Below, one piece after another: positions 23,680 to 36,700 of a stretch of 64,000 nucleotides of DNA. The stretch's first letter is position 1. Every line of letters begins with the position of its first letter. A program made the translations under genes and the position numbers. The notes under the pieces were generated by a model. The model ran no database searches, had not been told where the DNA came from, and was given only the letters and a program-made list of their open reading frames with translations. The DNA lies in NCBI RefSeq assembly GCF_021018805.1, contig NC_086256.1:9242032-9306031 (forward strand), written 5' to 3'. Origin of the DNA: Prinia subflava. Lineage: Eukaryota > Chordata > Aves > Passeriformes > Cisticolidae.

Positions 23680-23948
23680 ACATTCAGCCTGAGTGGAAAC
23701 TAGTATGCCTTACATAAAGAGCAAGTATCAGTTACTGAACTTTGATTAAGTCATTGAGTCAAGGGATCATGTTATAGTTAAAAACAGTAACTTTTTTACT
23801 TGAAGGAAAATTTGTCCTGTTGACAGTACCTTCATAGCAAATCCTAACGATCAGTATCTGTACATCAAGCCCTGTTGACCTTAGTGACAATGCTGTGTCT
23901 GTGGTTAGCCATGTGTTACATAGAGCAGTGGTATCCTTTTGTAACTCT

Positions 23949-23954
23949 ATTAAA
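23949..23954 (+). terminator. PRDX1: PRDX1 poly(A) signal
   Basis: ATTAAA lies 270 bases after the stop codon, in the usual length range for a PRDX1 3' UTR, with T-rich sequence downstream. A second signal, AATAAA at 24125-24130, could serve a longer transcript. Confidence 0.65.
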
Positions 23955-25239
23955 CTTGTGAAAAGAGCACACTGTCTACTGTTCTTGTATGTAGTCATCA
24001 GGAGGCCTGGGAGCAGTGAAGGCTGGACTTTGGAAACCTTTCTGTAGACATCTTGAGTACTAAAGGCCTTTTACTACAGTTCCATTAGAATGGAGAGAAA
24101 AAGACTTGGTTTTCACGTTGAAGTAATAAAGTACTCCTTGCACTCGTCATGGCTTGGCTGCTGGATGGAGGATCAGGCTGTCAGGCTTTGAGCTTGGGGC
24201 ATGTGAGTGACAGAGGTGGGGCATCTCCTCATGCACCCTGTCAGCCTGGTCATTCTGGCATCTGCTTTAGTCAAAACTGACTGCTCATGTCATTCCTGGG
24301 AATCCAACCTCGAGTTTGAATGCTGTCCCTATGGGAGGGGAATACTGGGCTTTCTGGAAAGCAAACTTCCTTGGATATACAACATTCATCCACTGTCTTT
24401 CCCACTGCATGTCATGAGAGTGATAATATGCCAGTTATCCATTAGCTTGTAGTCATATGATTAGATCAAAAGGGTGGCATTATAAAATCTGGTACTCAGG
24501 TGTGCTCAGCCTTGTCTTTAATCTTTGTATTTCAAGTTATTATGTAAAACTCAGAGCACATGACTGGCCTTAAGTTACACCAAAGCTGTGACTGCTGTGT
24601 AGCTTCATAGTTCAGGGTGGCTCGTGATAGGGCTGAACTTCAAAGCTGAGGACTTGAGTAGTGAGCTCTTGCCTAACAATGTAAGGGAGTTAGAGCCCTG
24701 TGATTTTCATGTACCTGTCAAGATTAAACTCTTGCCAGACCTTGTAACCATCTTCAGCTCAAGTCATAAACAAGTTGTGCCCTGCTTAAAGTCAACAACA
24801 CCAAAAGTGAGGCCCAGGGCTTTTACTCAAAGGGGAGAGTTGTTTGCCTTGAGTAGTAAACTTGTTTTGTACAGCTGCAAAAAGTATGTGGCAGAAGCCT
24901 TCGTACCAAATACTTTTAATATCTACTGAAGTAGCTAATCTCCATGAAGATATGTGAAAGTAATATTTAGCTGGATCTCTTCTGCTTAATGTTTAAAAAT
25001 TCCAAAGTCTCAAGATAACAAATGAGGCCAGTTTCCCAGGAAGGCATTGATAAGTAACAGGAGCATTTATATGGTTCAAAGTAAAATGAATAGAAATGAG
25101 CATAGCTGAGTAAGAAGTTACCAAACTTTCTGTTCTAGCAAGTGAAAAGGAGTAAAGTTAGGGCTAAGCTAATGTAAGACTTACCTTAGTTGTTATATTA
25201 GCCTTGAAATATAAGATTAATTATAGCAGTTACTTGGAG

Positions 25240-25495
25240 GGCTCCAAGTGTCCCCAAGTGCAACATCTACATGGGTTGTTTAATATTTCCTGGATAAGAA
25301 TCGCACCACTTCCCTGGGCACCTTGTTTCAATGCCCAACCACCCTCTCAGTGAAGAAATTTTTGCCAGTATCTAATCCAAACCTTCCCTGGTGCAAATTG
25401 AGGCTGTTTCCTCTTGTCTTATTGCTGGTTAATTGGGAGAAGAGATCAAACTCACCTCACTACATCCCCTTGCAGGTAGTTGTACAGTGATTTGT
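25240..25495 (-). repeat. CR1 LINE fragment (minus orientation)
   Basis: The reverse complement of the CR1 consensus is evident in CACTTCCCTGGGCACCTTGT, then CTCTCAGTGAAGAAATTTTT, and GTTTCCTCTTGTCTTATTGC followed by GGGAGAAGAGATCAAACTCA. The element is truncated at both ends. It lies between PRDX1 and MMACHC. Confidence 0.88.
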
Positions 25496-26490
25496 GGCTA
25501 CTTGGTCACCTACCCTGGGACACAGAAGATGAAGGGGTTCTCTGAAGTTCTGCTCCTGAACCTCTCTCCAAAAAGGGGATCTGTATGTGCCCATCCCAGG
25601 CCCTGGGAGGAAGATGAGGGTTTAAGGGTGGTTCCACCCCCCCAGCAGCTGCTGTGTCCTGCTGTGGCTGCTGTCAGGAGCAGAGGTCAGAGCTGCCCTG
25701 CAGCACATCTGGGCATAGGAGTGTCCTGTAGAGACACCCCTTGTGTCCATTTCTTCATCCCACTCCTCTGGTGTGAGGAGTTTCCTTCATGTGCTGTTAT
25801 TTCCTGTGTGTCCTGCTCACCTTGAGCTCCCCCACACTGAGGGGCTACAAACTGTACCTGGCTAGGCATTGCAGGTGAGTGGTGATACTGTGGAAACTGG
25901 AAACAGCCAAGAAACAGAATCCCTGAGGATTAGCAACTGTATTACATGCATGCATCAAATGATTGACTGTGGGAATCAGTGCAATTAAACAATTCTTTTT
26001 TTTATTCTTCAGCCATGAGTCATTCCTGGGAAGGTTTGCTATGCTGTCATTTTAAAGTTTACATTACTTACAATTCCAAAAGCAAAACACACTAAAAATG
26101 GGCAACAAAACTTCTTCAAACCAAGAAGAGTCTAAGTTTATTTCTCTGTTTAAACTCTGTTGATTCAGATACAGCTTGGAATCTGCAGTAAGTGTTCTGG
26201 GGCTTATACCCCACGTGCTGCATCATGACATCTTAGACTGGTGTAACTTTTATGATATTCAAATAACTATATTTTTTTATTATTTTAATCATTTTCTGAG
26301 GTGGGTTTTTTCCATGTATCGAGATGCAGATTGTACTTTCATTACATTTATGAACTGCTTTTTCTTTCACAATCAACAGGTGCCATATTTCCCCATGAGG
26401 TAAAAATCTCACTCAGGCAGTGCTTGAGTTTGACAGGAGGGGTAGCTGCCTAGTGGGATTTTCCCTGAAGATGTAAATCAGAAAGGGTAG

Positions 26491-26561
26491 ATATTGTGAT
26501 ATATATAGATACATAGATATATAGATAGATAGATATAGATATTGTGATATATAGTGATACT
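26491..26561. repeat. Imperfect (GATA)n / (TA)n microsatellite
   Basis: Interleaved ATAGATAGATAGAT and ATATAT tracts are bounded by two copies of GATATTGTGATATATA. This is simple sequence with no sign of function. Confidence 0.85.
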
Positions 26562-26899
26562 TGCAATTTTTTTTTAATGTGTGAATGACTGCACATCTAT
26601 TTTCCTAGTTTGCGTGCTTATTATAAATATAATCTTTATTCATTTATTTCTCTACAATAGTCAGGTGAAGGGAAACTGAAATGCATCTTACTGTGTCTCT
26701 ATCCTAGATCTCTCAATTTGTAGCTGATTGCTGTGATTCCTGGGGATTTATGTAACCATTCCTCAGCTGGACAGGGAAAGAAAATAGTCCAAGGTTCATG
26801 GGTCAAGGTAAGGACAGGGAGAGATCACTCAGCAGTTACTGTGTCAGGCAAAACAGGCTTGGGAAATTGGCTTAATTTATTACCAATCAAATCAGAGTA

Positions 26900-27615
26900 G
26901 GATAATGAGAAATAATGAGGCTGCAGGGGAATCTGTGCTCTGGAGCCCCTCCTCCCCCTCCCTCACTGGCCTTGGTGCCTGCACGGCTTTTCTCTCACAT
27001 TCTCCCACTCCTCTCTCCAGGTTGTTGCACAATTGTCCCCCTCCCTCTTAGCTCTGTTATCCCACGGATGGGTGGCATTGGCTCCCTTGGAAACCGTGGA
27101 AGCTTCCAGGAGCTGCTCACAGAAGCCATCCCTGTTGATGCCTTGAGAAGGCTGACCTGGAACAGCGATGAGACGGGGCTAAGAGAATAAAGCAGGGATT
27201 TAATAAAAGGCCTTAAAGGATACACCATGGGCTGTACAAGAGCCTGGCCAGGGCTACACACAAGATGGACCCAAAATGGTCACAAAATGGGCAGCTGGTC
27301 ACAAGGGTTCACACATTTATGAGTTTTGGTGCATTTGCATATTGGGGTTAATTGTCCAATTACAGCTTGAGGTGATGAAGTTCCTTCTTCCCAGACTACT
27401 CTCCTCAATTCACCGTTGTTTATCCTTTTTGGGCCTGAAGCTTGTAACAGTTGTCCTTGGTTCTCAAGCTGGAAAAGGATTTTTTTTCTATTTACCCTGT
27501 GAAGGGACTGAGTAACACTTAATATAATGCCCAGAGCTACACACGTAGGCAGCACAGAATCTGAAAAATATGAAAGCTAAAACTTAAGGCATCACTGTCA
27601 CCCTCCTGCCACCAA
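26900..27615 (-). mobile_element. Candidate endogenous-retrovirus LTR with a short adjoining leader fragment
   Basis: Read on the minus strand from about 27,612, the segment begins TGGTGGCAGGAGGGTGACAG. It then has a TATA-like ATAAATG region and poly(A)-type hexamers (ATTAAA near 27,203), followed by a GC-richer stretch down to about 26,900 that could be leader sequence. It resembles repetitive LTR sequence of songbird genomes from memory. No gag, pol or env frame is present, so it would be a solo or badly truncated copy. Ends and target-site duplications are not established. Confidence 0.45.
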
Positions 27616-30600
27616 ACGTAGCTACAAGAACCCAATATACTCACATTGTGTTCTCTCATATTATCTAGAGTTAAAAAAATATTTCCTTATGTTTATGACA
27701 GATATTTGTCATTAAGTTTTCAGATAATAGCATTTGTGCAGGAGCAACAGGGATTTTTTTGATATGTATAATACAAAGCTGTGCATCAGACAAATTCTAT
27801 ATATTATATCTTGGCACACATAGGATGTTCAATATTCAACATACAGAACTTAACCTTTACTGGATTTTGTACTCCTATGAGTTTGTTATTTCAAAGTTAA
27901 CAAGTGCATATTTATATTTAGACTCTTAAAAGAAAAACTTTGCCTCAATATTTAAAGAACAAAGTGAGTTTCTCGGTAGTTTTGAAAAAAAGAATAAAAA
28001 GGTACTAATGTTTAAAAGTACTATTTTCTTAACAAGTACTCCAGCCTTTTTATCAGGGCTTTGTTGAATATGTTATTGGATTATTCAACAAATCAATACA
28101 GTTCAGAGAACAAAAGCAAGCATTTTATATTTCACAGGTATTGCAAAATTATGCCCTCTGGTTAGGAAAGTATGTTTGCAAAAGCCCCATGAAAGAAGCT
28201 TTTAGTAATGTTACACATCAAAATAAGTTATGTAAAGATTATGTTAAAATACTCAGGTTTATTGTATTCATAGTCTGAAAAATGCATTATTAGTCTGAAA
28301 TTTTCAGTGGATCTGGTGTTTGGTATTATATTACATGACAATAAATGCAAATGTATATTCTGATGCATATTGCTAGACAGGTACAGGATTTAAACCAGAA
28401 ATGTCTTGGTTCTAATTTGCAAAAGGTGAAATGAGGGAAATGCAGAGTAGTGGGATGCAGCATGCTTGGACAAATAATTCAGAAAGTGTTAGAGCTGTTA
28501 CTGTCTCCTTTTTTAAAAAATACAATTTAATGGTACATACAAAAAGAACACTGTGGATATAGTAGCTCTATTTTTAATCCTTGGAAAGAAAAAACAGGAG
28601 TTTGCCTTTACTGTACAATCAGATGACTCTGCACTAGCAATGGCTCCGTGCTGCACACCCCGGGTGGCTGCAGGAGAACAGGCTGTGAGGTGTTTGCAGT
28701 GCTCCTGAACAAGAGCTGAGCCTGTGGGAAGCAATTCTCACCACACCTAGTGATGAAAGGTTTGGGCTTCAATGTGAAATTTGGCTCTTTCACCTGAAAC
28801 TTAAATCACTGTACATGTTACGGGGACACATGTCTGAATTTAGAATGTTTCTCTGCAAGAAACCATTTGAACACAGATATGTGACTAAATACATGTGAAG
28901 TCATTAAGGTTGCACTGTCCTCTGACACCAAATCCAATAGGTTTATGTTCCATATTCCACAGCAACAGATTTTTGAAGTATCTGCACTGATGAATGAAAC
29001 CAATATCCTTTATCTAGAAAGGAAAACAGTCTTCAATCTACACTTAATAAAACATCGTAGCCTAAAATTGATGTATTTCATCAAATTCACTTTTCACAAT
29101 AATAAGGCAGTTTTTTACATTTTGGAAGACTGAAGCAACAGTGAATGATTCAGGAAGACTAGTCTAAACAATACTGGAAAAAAGGTTATGACATGAAATT
29201 AAAACCTAAAACTAATTCCTTTAAAAGGAATAAGAGGCTTTATACATTCACAGAAAAAGCAATGATTCTGCATAAATTTAAGAAACACAGAAAAACTCCA
29301 CTCCTGCCACTCCTTCTGTAAACCCCTTAAAGGAATTTTCCTGGTCCAATGGTTTGTTCTACATGAGGAAAAAACCTGCAAGCATCTTAGTGTAAGTGTT
29401 TGATTTTCAGAAATTTTTCAAGGTGTTTGGGGAAAAAGAAAACATATGCAGTTATTAAAAGTAAAATTGCTTTCTCACTGAATTATGTACGAACATCAAC
29501 AAAGATAACATGAGAATTATAGATGTAATATTAATGAATGATAGTAGCCATTTCAAATATTTGTATGCAAATATAATCACATTTTGCAGATTTTGGTATA
29601 TTACTGGAGAGATTTTAAACATTCCACTAACATATCTTACTGCTCATTTTATGACAAAATATTTAATATTTTCAAGTTCCCCACCATATTTCCTAAGGAA
29701 TGTCAACATCTTTTTCAGTCACAGAGGGAAAAGAAAAGCTCATTTGTGTTCCTTGGTGTTGTTTCCTCCTTGGAAACCTAGAAGGGAAATGCTCTGTTGT
29801 TTTCTGAAGGAAACATGATGGATGATCTGTCACAGGATATATGATAGCACAGGAAGCCAAGGTAACAGCAAAAACCCTCTCATGAGTACATTTGTCTTTT
29901 TTGGTAGATGAATCTGTGGAAGTTCAGGTTGCAGAGGTGCAGCTGTTTCTCTGCTGCACTGAGCAGCAAAACCACTTCCCTCAGAGGAAGAGTTCTGAAC
30001 TGCTGCTGCTGAAGTCAGTATTCAAAGCTAATTTATGAACTACACTTTTTGCATGAGGCTTAGCAAAGTGCTGATAGCCACACTGGCACTGATCAGTAGG
30101 TGCCACTATCTTGTTTTTGAAATACATTAGTCTTAACTCAGGGGGGTTTTGATTCAATTTAAATTCAAGTCAATGTGCATTTTCAGACATATAACCCATG
30201 TCAAATAGTAGCTACACCAACAATAATTTTGGTCACAAATTAATAAAAGACCATGAATATTATACTGAATGAGTTAAAATTATGCCTCTGATCCAGAGGA
30301 GGGCAATCTAGCCCTAAAAAACCCAAAACAAAAACATAGCAAAAATCCCAACCCAACCCAGACTTTAAAACCCCCATCAAAACACGAAACCAGAAGAGTT
30401 CCCTGCTCTCCTAAGGTTGGGTTTGTTTTTGTCTGACACACTAGCACTGATTTATACAGTAAAACATCTTTAATTTTCCATAGTTTAGGGGAAAACAGCG
30501 TTGTTACAAGCCACTCTTTTTACGGGGGAAGGAAATAAGTCAGTGTCAGGAATTAAGTTTGCCACACTCTTCTTCATACCACAAAGAAACTTTAGTGCCT

Positions 30601-31927
30601 GTTGCACCACTGAGATGTAACTGATTCAAACATACCAAAAACCCCCTACGGTGTTTCCTGAGGTGTTCTTCTCTTTCTGAGCAACAACCCTGATGGCTGC
30701 TGGTCACTAGATGAGACTGCTTTGTATTTAATTGATATTGTCTGTCAAATCTTTAATTGTTATAAAAGTCCCAGTTATTTTTAGGTTAATGAAGTAAAAA
30801 TAGGGAAAACATAAGGATAGTAAGAATGGTAAAGGCATAAAACTATTACAAAATTGTTAATTCTCCATAAACTATTTTATTAGCTTGAAATATCTTCAAT
30901 ACCTTGTTGCTAAAACTGAATTTAAATTCAAGTAGCTTTTAATTTCTTTTATTTTTCCTGTTCATCTCTTGAATACTCACCCTACTGGTTATACTGAGGA
31001 AAAAAAATCTTTAATAAATGTTTAAAAATTAGGATTTAGAGAAAAACTTATCTAAAAATGTAAAATGTGATACCTGAACAAGTAAATCTATCCAGGTATT
31101 TGAAATTACTTGTTTAAGATTTGCAAGGGCTGAAACTAAGATTGCCTTCACAATGCCTCAGGATCCAAGGATGATCCATTCCTCACCGTGTCTGGTCTTG
31201 TCCCAAGAGATGAGATAAGTCAAACAGGTTTTCAAACTTCAGTTTTATAAGACAAAGGCCATCACACTGCAACCAGCAAGGGGAGAAAACTCCTCACTGC
31301 AGCTGTGGATCTCAGTGACCTGCCTAACAGAAAGAAAGTAATGCCCAATCCAAGTGTAAAATCACTGTACTAGGAATGGATATTGCTAAATATTTGTACT
31401 CTGCTCTGCCTGGCACAGCTGTATTCCCAGAAGCACAGGAACACATGTCTGTGACTCAGTGTTCACTAATAGGTTTAAACCAGTAAAAATTCCAGGCCTT
31501 ACTTTATTGCTGCTGAGGGGAAGTCCCTCAGTTATGTCTCACTGGATGTCTGGAACTTCTGTTACTGTTAAGAACAGAGGAAGGAATGAAAAGTGCACTG
31601 TCATGGTGCTTGCTGTTAATGATCTTGCTGATATGACCTGGGAAAGATAAACCTTTATTGGACCTGCTCATAATGTGCTGTAGGTTTTATTTTTTATATC
31701 CCAGTGGGTCTGTGATAATAGTTTAACAACTTCTGCTAAGATAACCAATTTTTTCCTTAGTTTTCAGATACTGGACTGTGTGTGTCTTAGTTAGCTCACT
31801 CTTTTCAGGATATTAAAACCACCATGATTGATTCCCTTTTGAACATCTCGAGTTCTCCACAAGTTAATAACTGCATTGTTTAAATAAAAATACTCAGTAC
31901 TGAGGTTTACTTACTAACTTTATATAT

Positions 31928-33709
31928 TTTATTAACCAAAATAACATTTGAAGAGAAATAAATTACAGAAATTGAAATGCAATGGCCATGGTAATCCGTT
32001 TAATAAATTAACACAAAATATTAAATATTTGTAAGAAATCAATACCAAAAAATCAAAATATTTTACTTTAAATTGTAATGTAAAAAGATAGATTTGATTC
32101 AGGTCTATATTTATCCTTCTAAGAGAATCAGTATTTTGTCTTTGCTGCTAATATGAGCCACTAGCTCAAGCCCCTGTTAAATTACAGTTCAGTTGGAAAG
32201 TTCTGAAACATCAAACAAATTTGAACCAGAAGTAATTCTGTAACAAAAGAACAGATTTTAAACAAATTTCATTCTTCAGCTTGAATTAAACATCACAATA
32301 CCTTATCACATTCTAAGTCAGGTGTCTGCCTTAGTCAGAGATGAACAAAACATAGAAAGCAACAAAGACTTTTTTTGTAACAGCAAATGCAGTGACCAAA
32401 CCCAGTGATCACTACTCCGTTTACAGGGAAGCCAACTTGTTATCCTGAATTTGGATTACAATGAGTTAGAGTACAGACTGTGAGCAACTGTATCAAGCAG
32501 TGAACAATGGTGAGGAAAACCTTCCTGGTGGAGTCTCCAAAAGGTTTGAAGAATCCCAGCATAAAAAGAAAGGGCTCAGTTCTGCAAAGTGAGTATTTCT
32601 TCATCATTGTGTTGATACCATCAAAAGGAAAAAAGTGCCTGTCCATTAGCAGCATTGCACTGCAGTCTAGTAAAACAACTCCCCCAAATATTATTTTAAT
32701 GTATTGTATTATTTTAACAAGATCTGAGCCTCAAATTGCTCAAAGATAAATTAATTCCTGATTTCCAGATGCATTGTGGCCTCTGAACAAATATAACAGG
32801 ACAAAGTCATGTAAAAAATGTTATGTTTCTGACTGAACATGTTTTATCCAGCAATATAAGTAACATGAATGTCATTAATATTTTCCTTTCTTCCTGTGCA
32901 TGTAACAAGGCTTCGTGCCATGGCTTTTACATGTGTGCAGGTTTACAATCTTCCCCACACAGAAGGCACACCAGGAAACTGTGGCAGGAACTGTGTGGGG
33001 TGTGCTGTGTGCAGGCACTGAAAAATACTTTTAACACCAATGTGGTCTACCTTAGAAAAGGCCACGAGAATTGTCTTTTTCTGTCAGTTATTTTATGAGT
33101 AAAATTCCACTCATATGGACATTATTCAGCATCTTTCCAAATATTCCAGTCAGCTGCTCTATAAATGGATAAATGCTTAGATGGGACCTAGGCAAGACTG
33201 CAAAGACTGGACATCTGTTCCCTAGGGAGAGTCATGACATAGGATATTAAAATGCTGGCTAAAAAGTACCTGCCCCAAGTTTAGACAAAATCAACAAACT
33301 AAGTAGTATAATGACTGAATTTTTTTTTACACTTAAAAAGAATAAAACCAGAACATCTGGAAAGAAAACTGAGAACAAAAGTGATTTCTGTAATGACCAG
33401 CAGGGATTTTAAAGTTGCCAGGATGTCTAAACTACTCCCAACCAAAGGGTAATCGGCATCTTACTGGACTCCCCAAAGGGCACCCCAGACCAGCAGCAGC
33501 ACAGAACAGACGCTCCCACCTCTCCCCAGATCGCAGAGCAGTGCCCCTCTTCTCTCTGGGAGCTGATGTTTGCATTGAGGCTGCTCGGATTTGCCATCTC
33601 TGTACCAGCATAACCATCCTCCCCCTCCTCCTCCTCCTCCTCGGCACGGGGAACACCGGTGCTCATGAGTTACCCTTTGCTGCCCTCTGCCCTCCGCGGA
33701 GCCGCCTTC
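31928..33709 (-). other. MMACHC 3' flank and possible 3' UTR
   Basis: Downstream of the MMACHC stop the minus strand offers ATTAAA (32695-32700) and AATAAA (31928-31933) as possible poly(A) signals, and I cannot choose between them. A CCT-rich simple tract lies at about 33,616-33,641, close to the stop codon. Nothing else is recognised. Confidence 0.4.
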
Positions 33710-36700
33710 TCAGTGAAATGAGATTCTCGGCGCTTCCTGTGAGAGCCCCAGCAGCCGGAATCTCTCGGCTGGAGGAGTGGCAAAATAGGCTTTCTGCTCC
33801 TCCGAGTACCTTTCCTTCACGTCAATGATGTCCCTGTAGCGGCCGTCCTGCCAGTGAAAATTGAACTGCTCCAGCAGCTCGATCCTTTTCTCCTCCGTGC
33901 TCACACAGTCCACAGGGGCGGGCTGTTCCAGGAACGGCACCTGAATGTCTGGGAAGAGCAGCAGACCCCGGATAGCAAACCAGCCACCGTACTTGGGATG
34001 GATACAAACGCCAAAGATCTTCTGGAAGAAAAAAAAATATCTAGCTGCCTCATTTTGTGTCTAAACAAGGTTAGAGTTCAAAGCATTAGATGCTTCTAAC
34101 TCTCCAAACCTTCTCTTGGAGTGCTGTACAGAGCACTCCACACAGAAAGGAAAACTTTCCTGAATTTGTGCCTCAAAGCACTGCATTTCACTCTCATTTT
34201 CCTGTGCCCACACACACCTCCCTGGAATGTGGGGAAAGGTTCCTTTCTGAAAATCTATTACAGAAATTAACCACAGAGCATTTTTCCCTGGAATGTGGGG
34301 AAAGGTTCCTTTCTGAAAATCTACTACAGAAATTAACCACAGAGCATTTTCCCCCCAGTTTGTAATACTTTAAGCAACAGGTTTTCCTTTACACTGCTAT
34401 TTATTCTAAGTAGGTTTAATAGATCAAGACACTTCTCTCTATGCACATCTCCTTACTATCTTGAAGGATCTTGGAAAGTTCCAATTCCCACCTGAAACAC
34501 TTTACGAACCTCTGGACTTTGTAGTTTCCTGCAAGATGAACTAGTGACTAGTGAGCAAACAATCATTGTACAATTTACTGGCTGCAGTTCAGTGATTCTT
34601 CCCGAACTGCTTCTGCCTCACCTTTTTCCCCCAAGGATCAAGCTTCACATCCTTCCTTTGGTAGTAATAAGCAGCTCCAGCAACGTGGGCAGCTGTCTGT
34701 GCCAGGAACTTGGGCTTTCTGCTCGGCAGCATCTCGTAATCAAACATGACATCCACCCTCTGGTCAGGGAATTTCTGCAAAAATTGGAAAACATCAGCCC
34801 AGGCTCATGGAAAAAGCTTTGCCACTCCAGAGCTGCTGGATGGCAGCAAATCAGGCACACGTGAAGCCTGCATACGCCCACATCCTGCTGCTGAATTCTA
34901 TCAGTAGGTTTGAGGCTGTGGGCATTCAGCCTGTGCCAGCAGAGCTCCCTCACAGCTGCACGATGGAATCCAGAGGCAGAACATGCAAGTAAAGCAGCCA
35001 AAGCCTGCTGATGCTCCCACCCCCGTGAATAATGCTTCACCCTTCCAAAGAGCAGGGCAGGCGCCTGCAGGGCTTTGTCTGCTGCTCAGCCCACCTGGTT
35101 ATTGCCAAAACGCTACATGGAATTGCTATTTCAGCTTCTTACCTCCTTCACACGTGACAGATGATGGGAAACACACTGATCCACAGGATCTCTGATTATT
35201 TTTAATCGTTCCTTGTTCACAAAAGGCTTAAGGGCTTTGTCGAACATGGAAGGCGTGCTGAGGACCACGAAGGCCAGTGTGTCATCTGGGTAGGGGAGGT
35301 GGAAGCCTGGCTGGAGAACAGCATTGTACCACCCAACCTTCGGCAAAGAAACACAGATTTCCATTAGAACACAGACATCACTCTAGTGGACATGCAGGAA
35401 TGTAAAAAAGTGCAAATAACTGTATCCCCCCTCATCTGCAACCCAGGTGGGCAGCCTGCCCAGGGCTTCCCTTTCAAACCAAGTTGTTTTGCACACCACG
35501 ATTCACAGTCTGGGGAAGCTGTGCTGATAAGAATCTAACAGCATTCAGCTGCAGTCTGCCCTTTACCCAGCTCTGCTCAGAAACCTAGAGGGAAGTATGA
35601 GCAATCAGTCTTGCCAATGCAAATCAGGTGGTTTGGTTCAGATAAAGCTTTTACAGGTTTGGTGGTTTGGTTTTTTTTTTTTTTTCTTATCTTGGGCCAG
35701 AAAGAAACTAGTGCTTCTGTTTTGTGAGACAAGTTGCATGTTTGACTTCTGCAGGAAATGCTTGTGTAGAATGAAGGATGTGAAGCTCTTGGCAGTGCTA
35801 AAACCACCCCCAAACATTACCAGTAGTGCATGGATTATGACACAGCCACGTTTGGATATTTGATTCCAGGGCTGGACATGTTATAACACAGTCCAGAAAT
35901 GAGAGATCAAGCCAGGGCAGCAGGAAGCACGACCAGGAGGACAGAGCTCAGACCTGCAACAGTACAGGAGGAAATGGCCCAAACCCCCTGCACCCCACTC
36001 CTACTGCCCTGCACAGTAACATCAGTCTTTTCCTAGGTTATGACAACTCCCTCTCTCCCAGGGTGCCACAAAGGCCAAGTCTAACAGAGAGATGCTGAGT
36101 AATGGAACATTAGTTTGAAAATGAAATATACTGGTTATGTTAAATAATCAGTGAAATGACTCTGACAATGACTCTGCAGCTGGCACTGGCAGCCAGACTG
36201 CCCATCTGGGAAAAACAGAACAAAACTAGAGTCACCATAAAGTTTACATTCTTATATGAACCTCTAAGTTTAATCAGTTTTGTGGCTCTTAAGGTGCTGA
36301 ATTGAGATGTTACAAGGAATCAGAGATGTGAATCTAAGCTTAGCTGGTTTCCCAGTGAACATCAGTCAGTGCACCCGGGCTGGCTGTGTCAGAATGAAAT
36401 CTGGAGAGAGCTACAGGGCTAAAAGGTTTCCCCTCTGCTAGCTACAGTCTTCCTTCTGGATTCTACCCCACATTCTGCTGGTGTGTTTTAGGCAAGCAGC
36501 ATTAAATTTTCCAAACTCTGGAGGCACTTCTCTCATTACTTCTCTCACCACCTCATTGCCTTGTACTTTTTATGCAAACAAGATCATAGCAGGAAATTAA
36601 AATATTTCAGGTGACAGATACAACACTCCCCGAGGGAAAGGCACGTTTATTGCAGATTGAATTGTATTTGACGTTGCAGATTGGTTTATTGCAGATTGCC

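Larger units (their letters stand above)
24140..31920. other. Intergenic region between convergent PRDX1 and MMACHC
   Basis: This is about 7.8 kb of AT-rich DNA without a supportable gene. It holds a CR1 fragment (25,240-25,495), a GATA microsatellite (26,491-26,561) and an LTR-like element (about 26,900-27,615). The rest, especially 27.6-31.9 kb, shows nothing beyond A/T-rich sequence and an A/C-rich stretch near 30,310-30,380. Short open frames lack splice or family support. Confidence 0.65.

Noticed and set aside
34090..34365. Open frame with a duplicated 22-residue segment
   Set aside because: It results from the 66-bp tandem duplication, lies on the antisense strand and is inside an intron.
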